This document shows, piece after piece, positions 1 to 11,697 of a stretch of 64,000 nt of DNA. Under the pieces are notes generated by a model. It did no database searches. It saw only the letters and a program-made list of their open reading frames with translations, and was not told the origin of the DNA. This stretch comes from Chromera velia (lineage: Eukaryota > Sar > Chromeraceae), in contig JAHBMJ010000310.1 of the NCBI GenBank assembly GCA_018398765.1, forward strand, positions 31,001 to 95,000. The letters are read 5' to 3'. Both the position numbers and the translations under genes were made by a program. Every line of letters begins with the position of its first letter. The stretch's first letter is position 1.

Positions 1-900
1 GATTCTTCAACGGTTGCTTCCAAGACATTTCTCTTCCTGATTCTTCAACGGTTGCTTCCAAGACATTTCTCTTCCTGATTCTTCAACGGTTGCTTCCAAG
101 ACATTTCTCTTCCTGATTCTTCAACGGTTGCTTCCAAGACATTTCTCTTCCTGATTCTTCAACGGTTGCTTCCAAGACATTTCTCTTCCTGATTCTTCAA
201 CGGTTGCTTCCAAGACATTTCTCTTCCTGATTCTTCAACGGTTGCTTCCAAGACATTTCTCTTCCTGATTCTTCAACGGTTGCTTCCAAGACATTTCTCT
301 TCCTGATTCTTCAACGGTTGCTTCCAAGACATTTCTCTTCCTGATTCTTCAACGGTTGCTTCCAAGACATTTCTCTTCCTGATTCTTCAACGGTTGCTTC
401 CAAGACATTTCTCTTCCTGATTCTTCAACGGTTGCTTCCAAGACATTTCTCTTCCTGATTCTTCAACGGTTGCTTCCAAGACATTTCTCTTCCTGATTCT
501 TCAACGGTTGCTTCCAAGACATTTCTCTTCCTGATTCTTCAACGGTTGCTTCCAAGACATTTCTCTTCCTGATTCTTCAACGGTTGCTTCCAAGACATTT
601 CTCTTCCTGATTCTTCAACGGTTGCTTCCAAGACATTTCTCTTCCTGATTCTTCAACGGTTGCTTCCAAGACATTTCTCTTCCTGATTCTTCAACGGTTG
701 CTTCCAAGACATTTCTCTTCCTGATTCTTCAACGGTTGCTTCCAAGACATTTCTCTTCCTGATTCTTCAACGGTTGCTTCCAAGACATTTCTCTTCCTGA
801 TTCTTCAACGGTTGCTTCCAAGACATTTCTCTTCCTGATTCTTCAACGGTTGCTTCCAAGACATTTCTCTTCCTGATTCTTCAACGACTGCTTCCAAGAC
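1..900. repeat. 38-bp tandem satellite, 23 full copies plus a partial one
   Basis: A 38-bp unit beginning GATTCTTCAACGGTTGCTTC is repeated head to tail with essentially no differences from base 1 to 874. A diverged partial copy (875-900) reads CAACGACTG instead of CAACGGTTG and then runs into unique sequence. The array is cut by the left edge of the window, so its real length is unknown. The unit is not a multiple of three and carries no sustained ORF. Such homogeneity implies recent amplification, or an assembly-collapsed satellite. Confidence 0.97.
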
Positions 901-3334
901 GAAACATCTGCACTGTCCTTCTCGGAGGGACCACAAGTCTGCATGTGGACGGCAGAGAGCAGCATGAGCGGGCAATTGTTATCATTGGTTGCAGCAGAAT
1001 GTCCTTTGCTGTGTTCAGTGCATACAGATTGGAAGTAAGGGTGTCATTCGGATTTGCCCGCCTTTGTGTTTGTGACTTGCTTGTCACGAGTTGCCTTCGT
1101 TGGGGCATCAGATCCCCCCACTTCGTTCGTTTTCAGGCAGCAATTATTCGGTGGAGGATTAATTGCGTTTCCGTTCTGCTCCATGCTCTTTCTCTGCAGG
1201 CAAATCGAAGGGGCCGGAGGGAAGCGCCATGCTCGAAAAGAGTAAAGGGCGAGAGACGGAAGGAGAAAAAGGAGGCGATTGTTGCAAGATCATCAGATCA
1301 ATCTGGGAAGGGAGGAAGGGCTGAATGGTCGTTCTCTCTCCCTCTTTGCATGAATGCGTGTAAAAATCAGTGTACACATATTTAATCAAAAGAACAAAGG
1401 GGCGATGATCAAGTGTCTGCCTGCGTGCGTGACTTGTGAATCAGTGGACAGAGAGGGAGAGAGAGTGCCCTGTCTGTCTGTTTATGTGCGGGGGTGGGTC
1501 TCTCCCCGCCTTTCACGGCTGTTTTGTTTTTTGGATTCTTTTTTTTAAGTGAGTGGGTGAGTGGATGCATTGAATACAACCAGCCGGGTTTCAGATTAGA
1601 CGAAAAATCAGATGAGCTCTTCAAAGGAGACTCAAGAAAAAGAATGCGTGCGCACGTGCACCCAGCGTCAGAGTGGACCCCCCCTCTCGCTCTGTCGTCC
1701 CTCCCGCCTTTCGTCGTTTGAGATCTTCACACACTTTCTCTCTCTTCTCTGGATCAAGAAGGAAGAAGCATGCAGTGGACTGGAATGACACTGTGAAGAG
1801 GAGACACGACGAAAGATGCAGGGCCAAGTTGTTCGTTGCGTTTGTTGTCCTTTCTTTTCTTCGTTTCTGCTGCTGAATATGTCAAAGTGTTCCATCTACC
1901 CCGTGTCTTTCAAGCCTCACGTGCGTCGTTGCATGGCAGCAGCTAGAGAAGGGAAAAGGATGGACAGCCTCGCGCCGTGGCCTTTGAAGAAGCCCCCCTC
2001 AGAAAGCGCACTAGCGTTGGAGGTTTGTTTGGTGCATCCTTGTGCGCCTGCCTGGATTCGTCCGTGCTGAGCAGGTGCACGTGCATGCGCAAAACAGGGG
2101 CTGAATAGTGATGGAAGGGGAACGCGGGTCTTTGAATCGCGGCCTTCTCTTACTCGATCTCTTATTTTTCTTCTCTTTCCATTCTGTGCTCGGGTTGCTG
2201 TCTTCACTTCACCCCAATCTCGCGGTCGCACAGAGGGCAAGGGGGAAGAAGCTGAAGGGAGGAGAGGAGGAGGAAGCACAGACCCCTGCTGTGCCTTGCC
2301 ATGGCGCGACAACGGAGAATTTTGTGGGTTGTATTGGTTATGCACGCATTCAGAGTCAAGTCGGAGTCTGGCCGGCAGTGTATGTACAGAGCTACAGACG
2401 CCCAACTGTAGGACCCTCGGCCCCGCATCCCCCTAGGCGGCCCCGGGCCCCAAGTTGTTATTTTTGACATGTTAAATAAACTAAACAACCACTAACTAAC
2501 TTTTACCATAAAACGTACTTGCAGGAAGTTAAAGCACTTTCAACTAGTTACAGGTTAAAGGGGGGTACGTCCAGGAGGGCCGCGGATGAAGTCTTTACGG
2601 AGAGTATGATACTACTACACGTTTGGTCTGGTTTAGACTAGGGTTTAGATTATGAAGATTGGTAAAGATACGCGCTAGTAAAATTAAATGGAGATTAATA
2701 CTAAAGTTTTGACCTAATTATTCCATTTTTTGTTTTTCCTTTTAACTGGAAGTTTGAGCCTTAATAGAAGATTAAGAATAAAAAAAACTGAATGGTAAAT
2801 TAAAAAATATAAACTGTTCATGAATTAAAACGTATAGAATATCCGAGAATATCAAACATGAAAGAGTCATATTTCTAGCTGGCTCTAAAGCTGGCCTTGG
2901 TCACTATTACTCTAGCTATTACTATAGCAAAAAAAAAAGAGTTCTACATTGAGTTAAATATTGAATTCAATTGAATTCATACTTACAAATATTTAATTGT
3001 TTACCAATCATTTCTTAAACCATAATCAATACGGCAGTTTTGAGAAAGGTTTTTTTCAAGTTTTTTGTTTTGTTATACACAATTAACTTCCATAGGAGTC
3101 TCCTGCATTTTTTACTCTTCTAGTACGCTCAAGTGCAGTTCTCATTTAATTCCTCTTTGCCACCAATTCGGGCTCTTTTCCCCTTACTTCTCTCTTCTGC
3201 CGTGCACCGCATGAAAAAAACAGGCCGGGACCACAGTGCTTGCACTGATAGGACCTCGGTTTTGCGCGTGCCTCCTCAAATACCTGCAGGACAAAAACAT
3301 AACAGGATGAATCCCTGGTGGACTAGCTGATGGA
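901..3334. other. Intergenic DNA: GC-mixed low-complexity stretch, then AT-rich tract
   Basis: 901-2410 is of mixed composition with pyrimidine-rich and purine-rich runs. Short ORFs exist in all frames but none shows a recognisable domain or a phase-consistent exon chain. A GC-rich patch (about 2415-2455, CGGCCCCGGGCCCC) is followed by a strongly AT-rich tract (about 2460-3120) resembling the transposon-derived AT-rich DNA elsewhere in the window, but I found no terminal inverted repeats. 3130-3334 is probably the 3' flank of the minus-strand gene ending at 3335. Confidence 0.6.
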
Positions 3335-4665
3335 TCAGAAGCTCATTCGAGTTGGAGGGATGGGATTGCCAACCTTCTTCTCCGGAAATCGTCCCTTCAA
3401 GACCAGGTCGCGCAAAATCCCTACATCCTCCTCATTCCACACTGCTCCATTCTCCTTGATCCTCTGAGCGTGTCGCACCATCTTATCCTGAAAAAAGCCT
3501 GTGAGGCTATCTGAATCCTGAATGGAAATGCTCTTGATCGATTCGAGGAACGATAGGGCCTCTTCTTTCCCGATGACGTCAACAAAGAACCGGCAACTCA
3601 GTGCCAACCACTCTCCTTCTTTCACTCCCTTTTGTTCCAAAACCTCCAGCAATCGAGTTTCTTTCAGTTTCACTCCTGCAACTCAAGAGATTTGAATGGA
3701 AAGCAGACGTAAAGAAGTCACACGCGACTGACCAGCCAGTTAAACTTTCCTAAAGCATGGTACTTGCACACTCACTCACTCTCGTACGCAGACTGAAAGG
3801 TTGAGGCCAAACCCTCCATTCGGCAAAGCACTGCCCGAAGGAGGTCTCTTCCCGCTCCGAGTTCGTGCATCGTGTCTGCAATCACCGTCATGCAAAGTGC
3901 CCTTTGTTTTCGAAGAACGCATACAGGCAGGGAGAAGGAAAAGACGACTTTCCGGCCAGTCTGCAAGAAGACAGACCTGCCATCCTCAAGAGAGATTGCT
4001 GATACTCCGTGATTGGAGTCCCTTCCCCTTCTGCATCTAGAAGTGCTGGCATCTACGGGCAAAAGACGACGCATAAGAAAGGAATCTGAATCTTCTTCCC
4101 ATCTGCAGACGATATCAATTGCCACACCAAACTGATCAGACTGGCGGCCTACCATTCTCTTTGCTGATTCGATCCTATCGCCTCCCTGGCTCTTTCTCCT
4201 TTCTCTGTCTACTATCAGGACGTTATAGGAATCCGGTGTCGGAATTCTCTGGAGACCTGCAGCAAAAGGATCAGAGGGCATCTTGAAAGGAAGGCCACGA
4301 AGGGCTGGAGACAATGTCATCTATCAGAAGTCGAAACACCTCACGGTGACTTACTCTTGAGGTGCGGGAAAACGACGTGAACTGATACATCTGTCGAGAG
4401 AGTGCAAGTACTAGAGCCTTCCATACCTGCAGAGGAAAAGCTTGACGGGTTGATCCTCGGCCAGAAATGAAAGACGGGGAGAGAAGAAAGTGAGTCGCAT
4501 TTCCAACAGCTGACCGAGTGTGTCTATAGAGATGGTGGTGTGGTCTAGACCCTGAGAGTTGGAGATTTCGGCCCGGCAATCCTCAAAGGATTCGGGGGCT
4601 GGGAGGCAATGCTTTTCTTCGGCGAGTCTCGATTTGTGCGGCTGAAGAATAAAGGCTTCTTTCAT
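3335..4665 (-). CDS. Unrecognised four-exon protein (about 346 aa)
   Basis: I do not recognise this protein. The exon chain is 4665-4515, 4426-4355, 4256-3780 and 3675-3335, with stop TGA at 3335-3337. All three introns are short (88, 98 and 104 nt), GT-AG and phase 1, which is internally consistent. Visible stretches include DVSVHVVFPHLK, SYNVLIVDRERRK and a hydrophobic FSFSLPVCVLRKQRALCMTV followed by an amphipathic segment (DLLRAVLCRMEGL). The C-terminal exon looks helical (KETRLLEVLEQKG, ALSFLESIKSI). The ATG at 4665 is the first in frame, but the reading frame stays open upstream to about 4861 (rich in S, T and A), so a further 5' exon is possible. The gene lies head-to-head with the PPPDE gene at 5699. 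Existence is fairly sure, borders moderately sure, function unknown. Confidence 0.6.
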
Positions 4666-5698
4666 GCTGGCTGTGGGATCTTCTTTCCTGCGCCCGACTT
4701 CGGCTTTCGCAGTGAATCGCACGGCCGGTGCACTCTTCTCAGTCTGCTGTAGCACCGACGCAACAGGCGCAGTTTTCTCAGTGGAGGAGCTCTGCACGGT
4801 TCCTCCGAAAGAACTCTCCCCACAATTCTCGGTCGAAGCAGAAGCAAAACTGGAGTTTTGTCAGCTCCAGTTGCTCCGGCTTTTAAAGGCAGTGGAGTGC
4901 CTTCGCAAAAGATCGCCTTCAATTTCAGAATCTGTCCAATTCGAGTTTCGAGAAGCAATTAAGCCAGTCTAGCATTCATTGCTGCTGCAAAGTCTAACGA
5001 CGAAGCTGCTTCGCCGGAGAGAAGGTGCACGCAGGATCGATCTGACAGACCAAACCGACCGATGCTTTGGCTCCATCACAAAACGACCGATTCTCTATGG
5101 TCCTGGAAGCATCTCGAATCTTCCCCCTTTCCTTGTGTATGCGGAAATTTCGTCTCCCGTTCTGACCTCTGCAGGCTGACGATCGATCGATCGGGTCGAA
5201 CCGAGTTAGAAACATTGAAGCCATACAAGCCTATATTATTACAAGGAGATATACTGTCACGCGTGCGCATGTTGCATCATGAAACGATTCATGTCGCAGT
5301 TGCAATGTTGCACATGCACCGCTAATTGCATGTTTCGTAAGTGCCCCCCGCTTCGCTTTCCGGGGCCATGCACCCGCCCGGATCCTGCTCGGCCTAATTT
5401 GATCTAATTTGTACGTGAGTTGGCCTATGTTGGCCTATGTTGGCCTAATTTGTACGTGCAGTTGTCATGCAGTCTGTCAAAGTTTTGAAGACAGAAAGCT
5501 GCATACATACTTGCGTGAAGTCACACGATCTCCAAGATTCTTCTTCGGATCTTCGGATCGCATCGGCGCAACGCTTCTTTTTGCACCCCTTCTGAACTCA
5601 ACGTTGAATCCCAAAACGCTGGCAGCCTGCTCAAAGTGCTCAGTTTCTGTACATCAATCTGCTTTGTTTCTGTACCAAGATATTGGTTTCCCTTCAAG
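4666..5698. promoter_or_regulatory. Divergent intergenic region between unknown gene and PPPDE gene
   Basis: About 1 kb separates the two start codons. It must contain both 5' UTRs and both promoters, if 4665 is the true start of the minus gene. It carries a GATCGATCGATCG run at 5181-5193 and a short tandem TTGGCCTATG repeat near 5417-5445. Similar GATCGA runs occur in the other divergent gaps. No TATA box or mapped start site can be claimed from sequence alone. Confidence 0.5.
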
Positions 5699-7165
5699 AT
5701 GGATACTGACGTCGATAATGTCTGGCGAGAGATTCATGCGGACTCCGACCAATTTCAGCGGGCGACAGGATTTTCCCGTTGTTTGGGGGGTGAATTTGAG
5801 GGGGTAGTACTGTCGCCTGAGTGTGTCCCTCCACAGTCACCTCTTTTGCCCCCCACCTATGACCTCTGGCTGGGCCCCCATTCGATCCTTCTCCGTCCGC
5901 AGTACAAGATGACCCGTCACTACCGCCAGCACCGGATTCCGGTCGCGCTGCCTTGCGTTCAGATCCCATTCCAGGATATCCGCTTGATGCGCTTCAGTCA
6001 AGACCCCGACGGCAGCATGGACAAGGTAGGGTCCCTGTTAGCCATTGAGATGGTCAACGGACACGTTTTCTTACTGGCAACTTTGATCAACAACGGGCTT
6101 TGGGGCCGGCGTCTAGTCCGCGCCTTCAGAGAGGTGTTGCAGCAGCAGTCCCGGACCGGCGCCAGGCCCTTCCTTTCATGGAGGTGGTTGGAAGAGCTGC
6201 AGTGGCCCGACTTCCGAGAGAAAACAGAGTACACCGTCAGTCGTGACAGTAACCAGTCGTTCTCTGCACCTGCGGCTGAAGAGCTGCAGCGACTAGAAAG
6301 TCTGTACGACAGCCTTATTCAGGGCCTTCGTGATCGTTTCCCCGGAGAACTGACGACCGAAGGCCTTCAATACCCTTCGTTTCCCTCCGACTGGAGGTTC
6401 CCTCGATCCAGCAGTCTTGCGCGTCTTGACACCCCGCTATGGTTTTTGGTTTTGGAGGCCTGGGTGAAAAGGGCTGCATCTCCAGAGGAGTCCCTTCGAG
6501 TAGCGCAGTCACATGCGGAAAGTACGCGGCTGTTCTCCTACGGAGAGGGTCAGCGTATCAGAACAAATGTGCGTAAGCGAAGCGGTGGTACCCCCACGGT
6601 CTTTGACGATACTCCTTTTATCCCCACGCGTCTGCCGTCAGTCATTTCAGAGAGTGAGGTCAGGTCAGAGACCGCAAGCCGTATGGGCGGCAAAGTTTCC
6701 TTGCCTCCCCCCTCAACTCCCGTCTGCCAGTCACCACCCCAAACACCCCTAAGGACAGAAAGGGGAGGAGATTCTGAAAGAGAGACGCTTGACCCCATCT
6801 CACCGACACGAGTGCCCGACACCTCGAAATTCAATCCCTCTTCTCCCCCGCGGCTCTCGGATTTGGAGTCTTCGGACAAACCGAACAGGTGCGTGTTTGA
6901 TTGAATCCACGATCGCTCCAGGTACGGGCACTATGCACGTTTCCCCTTCTCTCTTTGCTTTTCTCACAGAGAGACACAGAGATCGGCAGACAGGCAGACA
7001 GTCCGAGACAGACGGACAGACAGACAAACAGACAATTGTAAAAACTGCATCCCCTTCCCTTCCTTCCTTGCCTTCGTGTCCGGCCTTCAAGCTTTCCATT
7101 GCCCTCTCAGGTTACGAACGTGAAATATGTGCTGTCTTGTCCGGAGTTCATTCTCCGCTATTCAC

Positions 7166-7202
<37 letters not shown>

Positions 7203-9308
7203 TGTGTGTGCGTTTGCAGGGAAGAGGACCAAAGATGGATCCTTGACGCCCTTGACGCCGCAGCGGACTGCACTGATCTCCTGAGGGAACTAGGGGAGGA
7301 AATAGAGGCAGAGAGACGGAATCCCTCGACAGAGAGCACGGCACACGAAAAGTGGACTCTCCGTGAGTCCGATCTGGCCTCTGCATTGGGAGAGGAGAAG
7401 GGCGAGAAAGAGGGAGGAGAAGGCGTCTTCACGGAGCGCGATGCTACTGCGCGCGTTCTGTGTGGAGAAGAGCGTGAGGAGGAGGCTCAAGGCGAGAAGG
7501 AGCTGATGACAAGAGAGGCCAAAACCTCCATGCAAACTCCCTCCACAAATGCAGAGGGGACCCTGTCCCCTCCCCCTGCCCCTACTGCTTCCCCCGCCAG
7601 TATTTCCACAAGGGCTGTCACGATGATCTCTGCCTGGGGTTCTGCTGTCGCTGATTTCAGCGCACGCTCATTCTCAGCCGCCCCAGGCTTGGCGAAAGAC
7701 TTGTTCTTTTCCACAGACAACTCAAGATCGGCGTCTACGGTTACCCCACAGAACCCCCCACCTGCATCCGCATCCACGCCACCAGCACCGCCAGCCCCCG
7801 CAGTCCCCCTTGAAATTTCCAACTCAAATTCGTCTGCACATTCGGGGAATCAAAAGAGAAGCAGCAGGAAATTCAACCCGGTACCCACCCCTGTAGCACC
7901 TCGTCAACCGCCTCCCGACGACTCCCTGGATGGAGACATCGGGGGACTCCCGCCATCGGGAGAGTTGTCCCTTGAAGTCGGCATGCAGCCCTCCGTCAAC
8001 CCACAGCCTCCACCGATGGTTGCAGCAGCCGCAGACCATCGTGCAGAGGCGCGTACCTTGCCTCACTCTACCGGCAGGACGGTAGCATCTTCTCCCAGGC
8101 TGCCTCCAAGAGGGTGTGACAGTCTCTCTCCCTCCCATTCTTCGACGATCTCTGTCTCCGTCGCGTCTTCTTCTACGATGATTGAATTTTCCCCTGCACC
8201 CCCGTCATCGGGAAGCTTCAAGACCGTCCGGTCGCTCCTGACGCTGCGAGAGAAGACGGCAGAGGGTGCAGAGGAAGAGCAGGACGAATTAGACGCGGGC
8301 CCCCGACAGACTGTGCTGACCTCCAGAGGGATGCGTCCCTCCACCCCCTCCGCGAGCAGAGGGAAAGGGGGACCTCCACAGAGTGCCTGCGTTGGGATGC
8401 CCCGACGAGTACGCGGGGACTCTCTCTCTCCCTTGGAGGCCGAAGAAGAAATGAGTGTCCCCACAGAAGAGCCCAACCGCATGATCCCCCCTACCTTTCT
8501 CGTCCCTAGCCAATTTGCACAGCAGCAGCAGCACGGGGATGGAGAGGAGAGACAGAGCCCCGTGAGAGCCGCCCAGCAGGTCTTCAGCCACGAAGATCTG
8601 CGGACGCGCATTTTGGACTTTGCCCTGAGCGTTCCCGCGCGCCCGGTCAGGTTGCGGGTTTATAACCTCAGCCGCGAATGGGGGTGGGTGAATCGCCTGA
8701 AGGGGCTCCGACAGCATTTGTTGGAGGGAGGGGGTGCCTATCACGTGTCGGTTGAAGTCGATGGGGTAGAATGGCACTACGGGGCGGAAAAGGACGGAGA
8801 GTTCGCTTCCTGCGGGATCACCGCGTGGGACCCCGATGAACTCGACTTCTACGGTGCCGTCGATCACGTGGTGGAGCTGGGGGAGACCCGTGTGCCTCGG
8901 TGGCGAATTGTCAAGATCCTCGACAGGATGTACGACAACGACGGCTTCCACACCCACGGCTATCTTCTCTACAGCCGCAACTGCGTGCACTTCGTTGACA
9001 CATTCCTCTCCCGTCTTGCTGAGGCAGACACTGGGGTGCAGAGAATGCCCACCCGTTACCTGAGGGCACACGAACTCGCGCGGGCAGTTCACAACTGGTT
9101 GTCGGGGGGGAAGCTCGACCGCCTCCCCGAAGTCACTCCAAAGGACCCCCTGGCCGTGCAGGCCGCCCTTCCGCGACACACCCTAGACAGGTGTAAGTTG
9201 TATGACCCCCGCCCAAAGGGGGCCGTTCTCAGATTGAGAGGGGAAGAGTTCTTCTTCCCCGATCAACTGGTCCCGTGTCTGTCAGCCTCGGCCTTGTTCC
9301 ACAAGTGA
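5699..9308 (+). CDS. PPPDE (DeSI-type) thiol peptidase with PH-like N-terminus, ~1092 aa
   Basis: Two exons, 5699-6888 and 7220-9308, joined in phase 2 across a 331-nt GT-AG intron. The start is the ATG at 5699 (MDTDVDNVWREI). The C-terminal domain (about residues 873-1005) is a PPPDE/DUF862 peptidase. It begins VRLRVYNLSREWGW and has the expected catalytic His in YHVSVEVDG (His905) and Cys in SRNCVHFVD (Cys985). PPPDE proteins are papain-fold isopeptidases, and DeSI members remove SUMO while others act on ubiquitin. Residues about 55-155 (YDLWLGPHSILLRP through LVRAFREVL) resemble a PH/GRAM-type fold, which is inference. The ~450 residues between are Ser/Pro/Glu-rich and probably disordered, with Gln and Pro runs. 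Usual DeSI proteins are only about 170-200 aa, so this is a much enlarged version. Substrate unknown. Confidence 0.87.
7166..7210 (+). repeat. (CT)n-(TG)n microsatellite at the 3' end of the PPPDE intron
   Basis: A CT run passes directly into a TG run and ends nine bases before the 3' splice site (GTTTGCAG, exon 2 starts at 7220). The CT part can serve as the polypyrimidine tract. The same arrangement recurs before other acceptors in the window. Confidence 0.9.
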
Positions 9309-9530
9309 CGGTCGGCAGCGGCAGCTTCTTTGAGGCGCTTTCAGGAGTCGTGCGATAAGGCCGCCGATTCTCCGTGGCTCTCTCGCCTTTCTGTTCTGAC
9401 TGCATGCGGCTTCTGTGCAGCTCTTCTTTGCTCTGTCTGCCTGCGAACGCCCACCCCGAGAGACGTGTGCGTCTGTCCCGTTGGAAGTTGTCTTTTGAGA
9501 GTCGACGGTGCCCACACGAGTTCGCACGAA

Positions 9531-9795
9531 TCTCAATCTGCTCTTCTTGGTTGCTTGTCTCTTCTCCCCTTCGAGTCACGCACCGGCACCCGCGTCACGA
9601 ATCTGATCTGCTCTTCTTGGTTGCTTGTCTCTTCTCCCCTTCGAGTCACGCACCGGCACCCGCGTCATGAATCTGATCTGCTCTTCTTGGTTGCTTGTCC
9701 CTTCTCCCCTTCGAGTCACGCACCGGCACCCGCGTCACGAATCTGATCTGCTCTTCTTGGTTGCTTGTCTCTTCTCCCCTTCGAGTCACGCACCG
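9531..9795. repeat. 70-bp tandem repeat, about 3.8 copies
   Basis: CTCTTCTTGGTTGCTTGTCT recurs at 9541, 9611, 9681 and 9751, an exact 70-bp spacing. The copies differ at only a few positions (for example GTCACGA versus GTCATGA near 9667). The array begins about 220 bp after the PPPDE stop codon, so it may lie within or just after the 3' UTR. Confidence 0.95.
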
Positions 9796-9800
9796 CTTTG

Positions 9801-10203
9801 CGGAAGTAACTTGTCGAAGGTGTGAGCAGAGCGGCAGCGTCACTGAGCGGGGAAAGAGGGTTGTGAGGGTGTTCAGGCGGCAACTTGTTGGAGGTGTGAG
9901 CAGAGCGGCAGCGTCACTGAGCGGTGACTGAGGGTTGTGAGGGTGTTCAGGCGGCAACTTGTTGGAGGTGTGAGCAGAGCGGCAGCGTCACTGAGTGGGG
10001 AAAGAGGGTTGTGAGGGTGTTCAGGCGGCAATTTGTCGAAGAAGTGAGCAGAGCGGCAGCGTCACTGAGCGGTGAAAGAGGGTTGTGAGGGTGTTCAGGC
10101 GGCAATTTGTCGAAGGTGTGAGCAGAGCGGCAGCGTCACTGAGCGGTGACAAGAGGTTTGTGAGGGTGTTCGGCAACTCTGGCGGCAACTTGTCGACGGT
10201 GTG
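9801..10203. repeat. 74-bp tandem repeat, about 5.4 copies
   Basis: The motif GTGAGCAGAGCGGCAGCGTC recurs every 74 bp (near 9822, 9896, 9970, 10044 and 10118). Units differ by a few substitutions, such as GGGGAAAGAGG versus GGTGACTGAGG. It directly abuts the 70-bp array but is unrelated in sequence. Confidence 0.95.
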
Positions 10204-10324
10204 TCAAATTCCACTGAAATCTGCTTGTAGCCTGAGATTCCCCGCAAAACTCCGCTAAATTCCAAGCTTGCATTCCACTAAATTCTCTTAGATACCCCGG
10301 AAATTTGAACTGGATTTGTAAGGA

Positions 10325-10388
<64 letters not shown>

Positions 10389-11697
10389 ACCCATCATATG
10401 AATCTGATATGATTTATATTGATTGATTGATTGATTGATTGATTAATATGTTCCGCCCTAGGGCCTTCCCGCTATGTCTATCTGTCGCCAGAGCTAGCAC
10501 TGTAGTTTATACATAGAAACAGAGTAGAAAAGAGCTAGGAAAAGAGAGAGCTATCTAGAAATATATATAAAAAATTATTATATAGAAATAATTATCGCTC
10601 TAAGTTGCCTCTAACTGGGTTGAAGCACCCTCTAACCTAACTAACTAACTAATATTAAAGTAGATGATGAATGTTTACTAAGATATTTGATGAAATGTTT
10701 ATCTTTGATTAATTGATTGATTAATTGGTTCCACGCTATAAAGGCTAGGCTAAAGGCCTTCTTGCTATGTTTTAATAGCTTGCTATAATATAATTTGATG
10801 TTTCAATTTTCTCATATTTTTGTTTAACTGTCCAGTTTTTTTGAGTCTAGTTTTGCGTAAAAAGGCTTGAAAAAACTAAGTAAAAGGTCCTAACAAAATT
10901 GAACAATTTGGATTTTTAAATGTTTTTTCTAGATTTTAATTTTTTTTATTTCTATGAGACAGCCTCCTAAGAGCCGTGTTTGCTTAAACTTAACTAGTTA
11001 GCAACTTATAGCAAGCTATATATAGTAATAGCAACTTGGAGACCGAGAGCTGTATGTGTGTGAAGCACATGCTTAAAAAGTGTATTGAGTATAGTCTCAA
11101 TTAGTCTCAATAGATGATAGAGCACATGCATACAAGGATACACGGTGACTTGGATGAAAAGCTAGATGAAAAGTCCACATGCAGACGCAACCACAGTCGC
11201 CAGACAAAATCTGTATTCACTGCAAGGGCGGCGATCACTGCTATCAAGCCGTGAGGTCGCTCCCCAAACACTGAATAGACTCATGCCATGACGATGTGTT
11301 CGAAGGTTGCAGCAGTTGATCGACGCCATCAACACGAACATCTCATGCGGTCTCATGAAAACGGGCTATGCGTTTTGCGTGCCGACATGCATAAAACAAA
11401 GAAACACCCTCGCCGCTTCCATCTGAGAAAAGCAGCGGGCACGGATGGACACGCGTTCCGGTCTAGGTTCCGGTCGATCGCGGACACACTCGGATAGACG
11501 AACAGAAGGCAGGCTGCAATGGCTTCCGCAAAGAGGGAAGGGGCATGACCTGGTGGGAAAAGTTAGAGAAAGTGCAACAGGAACGAAATATCTGGCCTCA
11601 AAGAGAATTCTGGACATGCACATGGGGCCCCGCAGTGGCAGTTTCAGAAAGTTGCGCGTCTCTATGCGCATCCATACGCCACTCCTCGCGTCGCTGT
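10204..11697. other. AT-rich intergenic DNA with simple repeats
   Basis: No gene is seen. It holds a TA dinucleotide run (about 10325-10387) and GATT tetranucleotide runs (about 10416-10443). Two related copies of a GATT-run plus GGCCTTC..GCTATG segment (about 10420-10475 and 10700-10770) suggest decayed copies of one mobile element. From 11160 composition returns to normal, and 11400-11697 is probably 3' flank of the SOD-like gene ending at 11698. Confidence 0.6.
10325..10387. repeat. (TA)n microsatellite
   Basis: An almost pure TA repeat with a short GTGTGTAT interruption in the middle. It lies in AT-rich intergenic DNA between two convergent genes. Confidence 0.95.

Noticed and set aside
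1-900. CRISPR-like array
   Set aside because: The 38-bp units are contiguous with no spacers, and the window is eukaryotic.
945-2470. Several overlapping ORFs of 60-162 codons near the left end
   Set aside because: They occur on both strands, are rich in Arg/Ser/Pro low complexity, and no chain of phase-matched exons could be built.
4370-4430. A 36-nt intron in the unknown gene at 3.3-4.7 kb
   Set aside because: Too short compared with all other introns. A model using GTCAGC at 4514 gives 88-104-nt introns, all phase 1.
8063-9179. Minus-strand ORFs of 182 and 296 codons opposite the PPPDE gene
   Set aside because: Shadow frames of a GC-rich exon with a clear domain on the plus strand.
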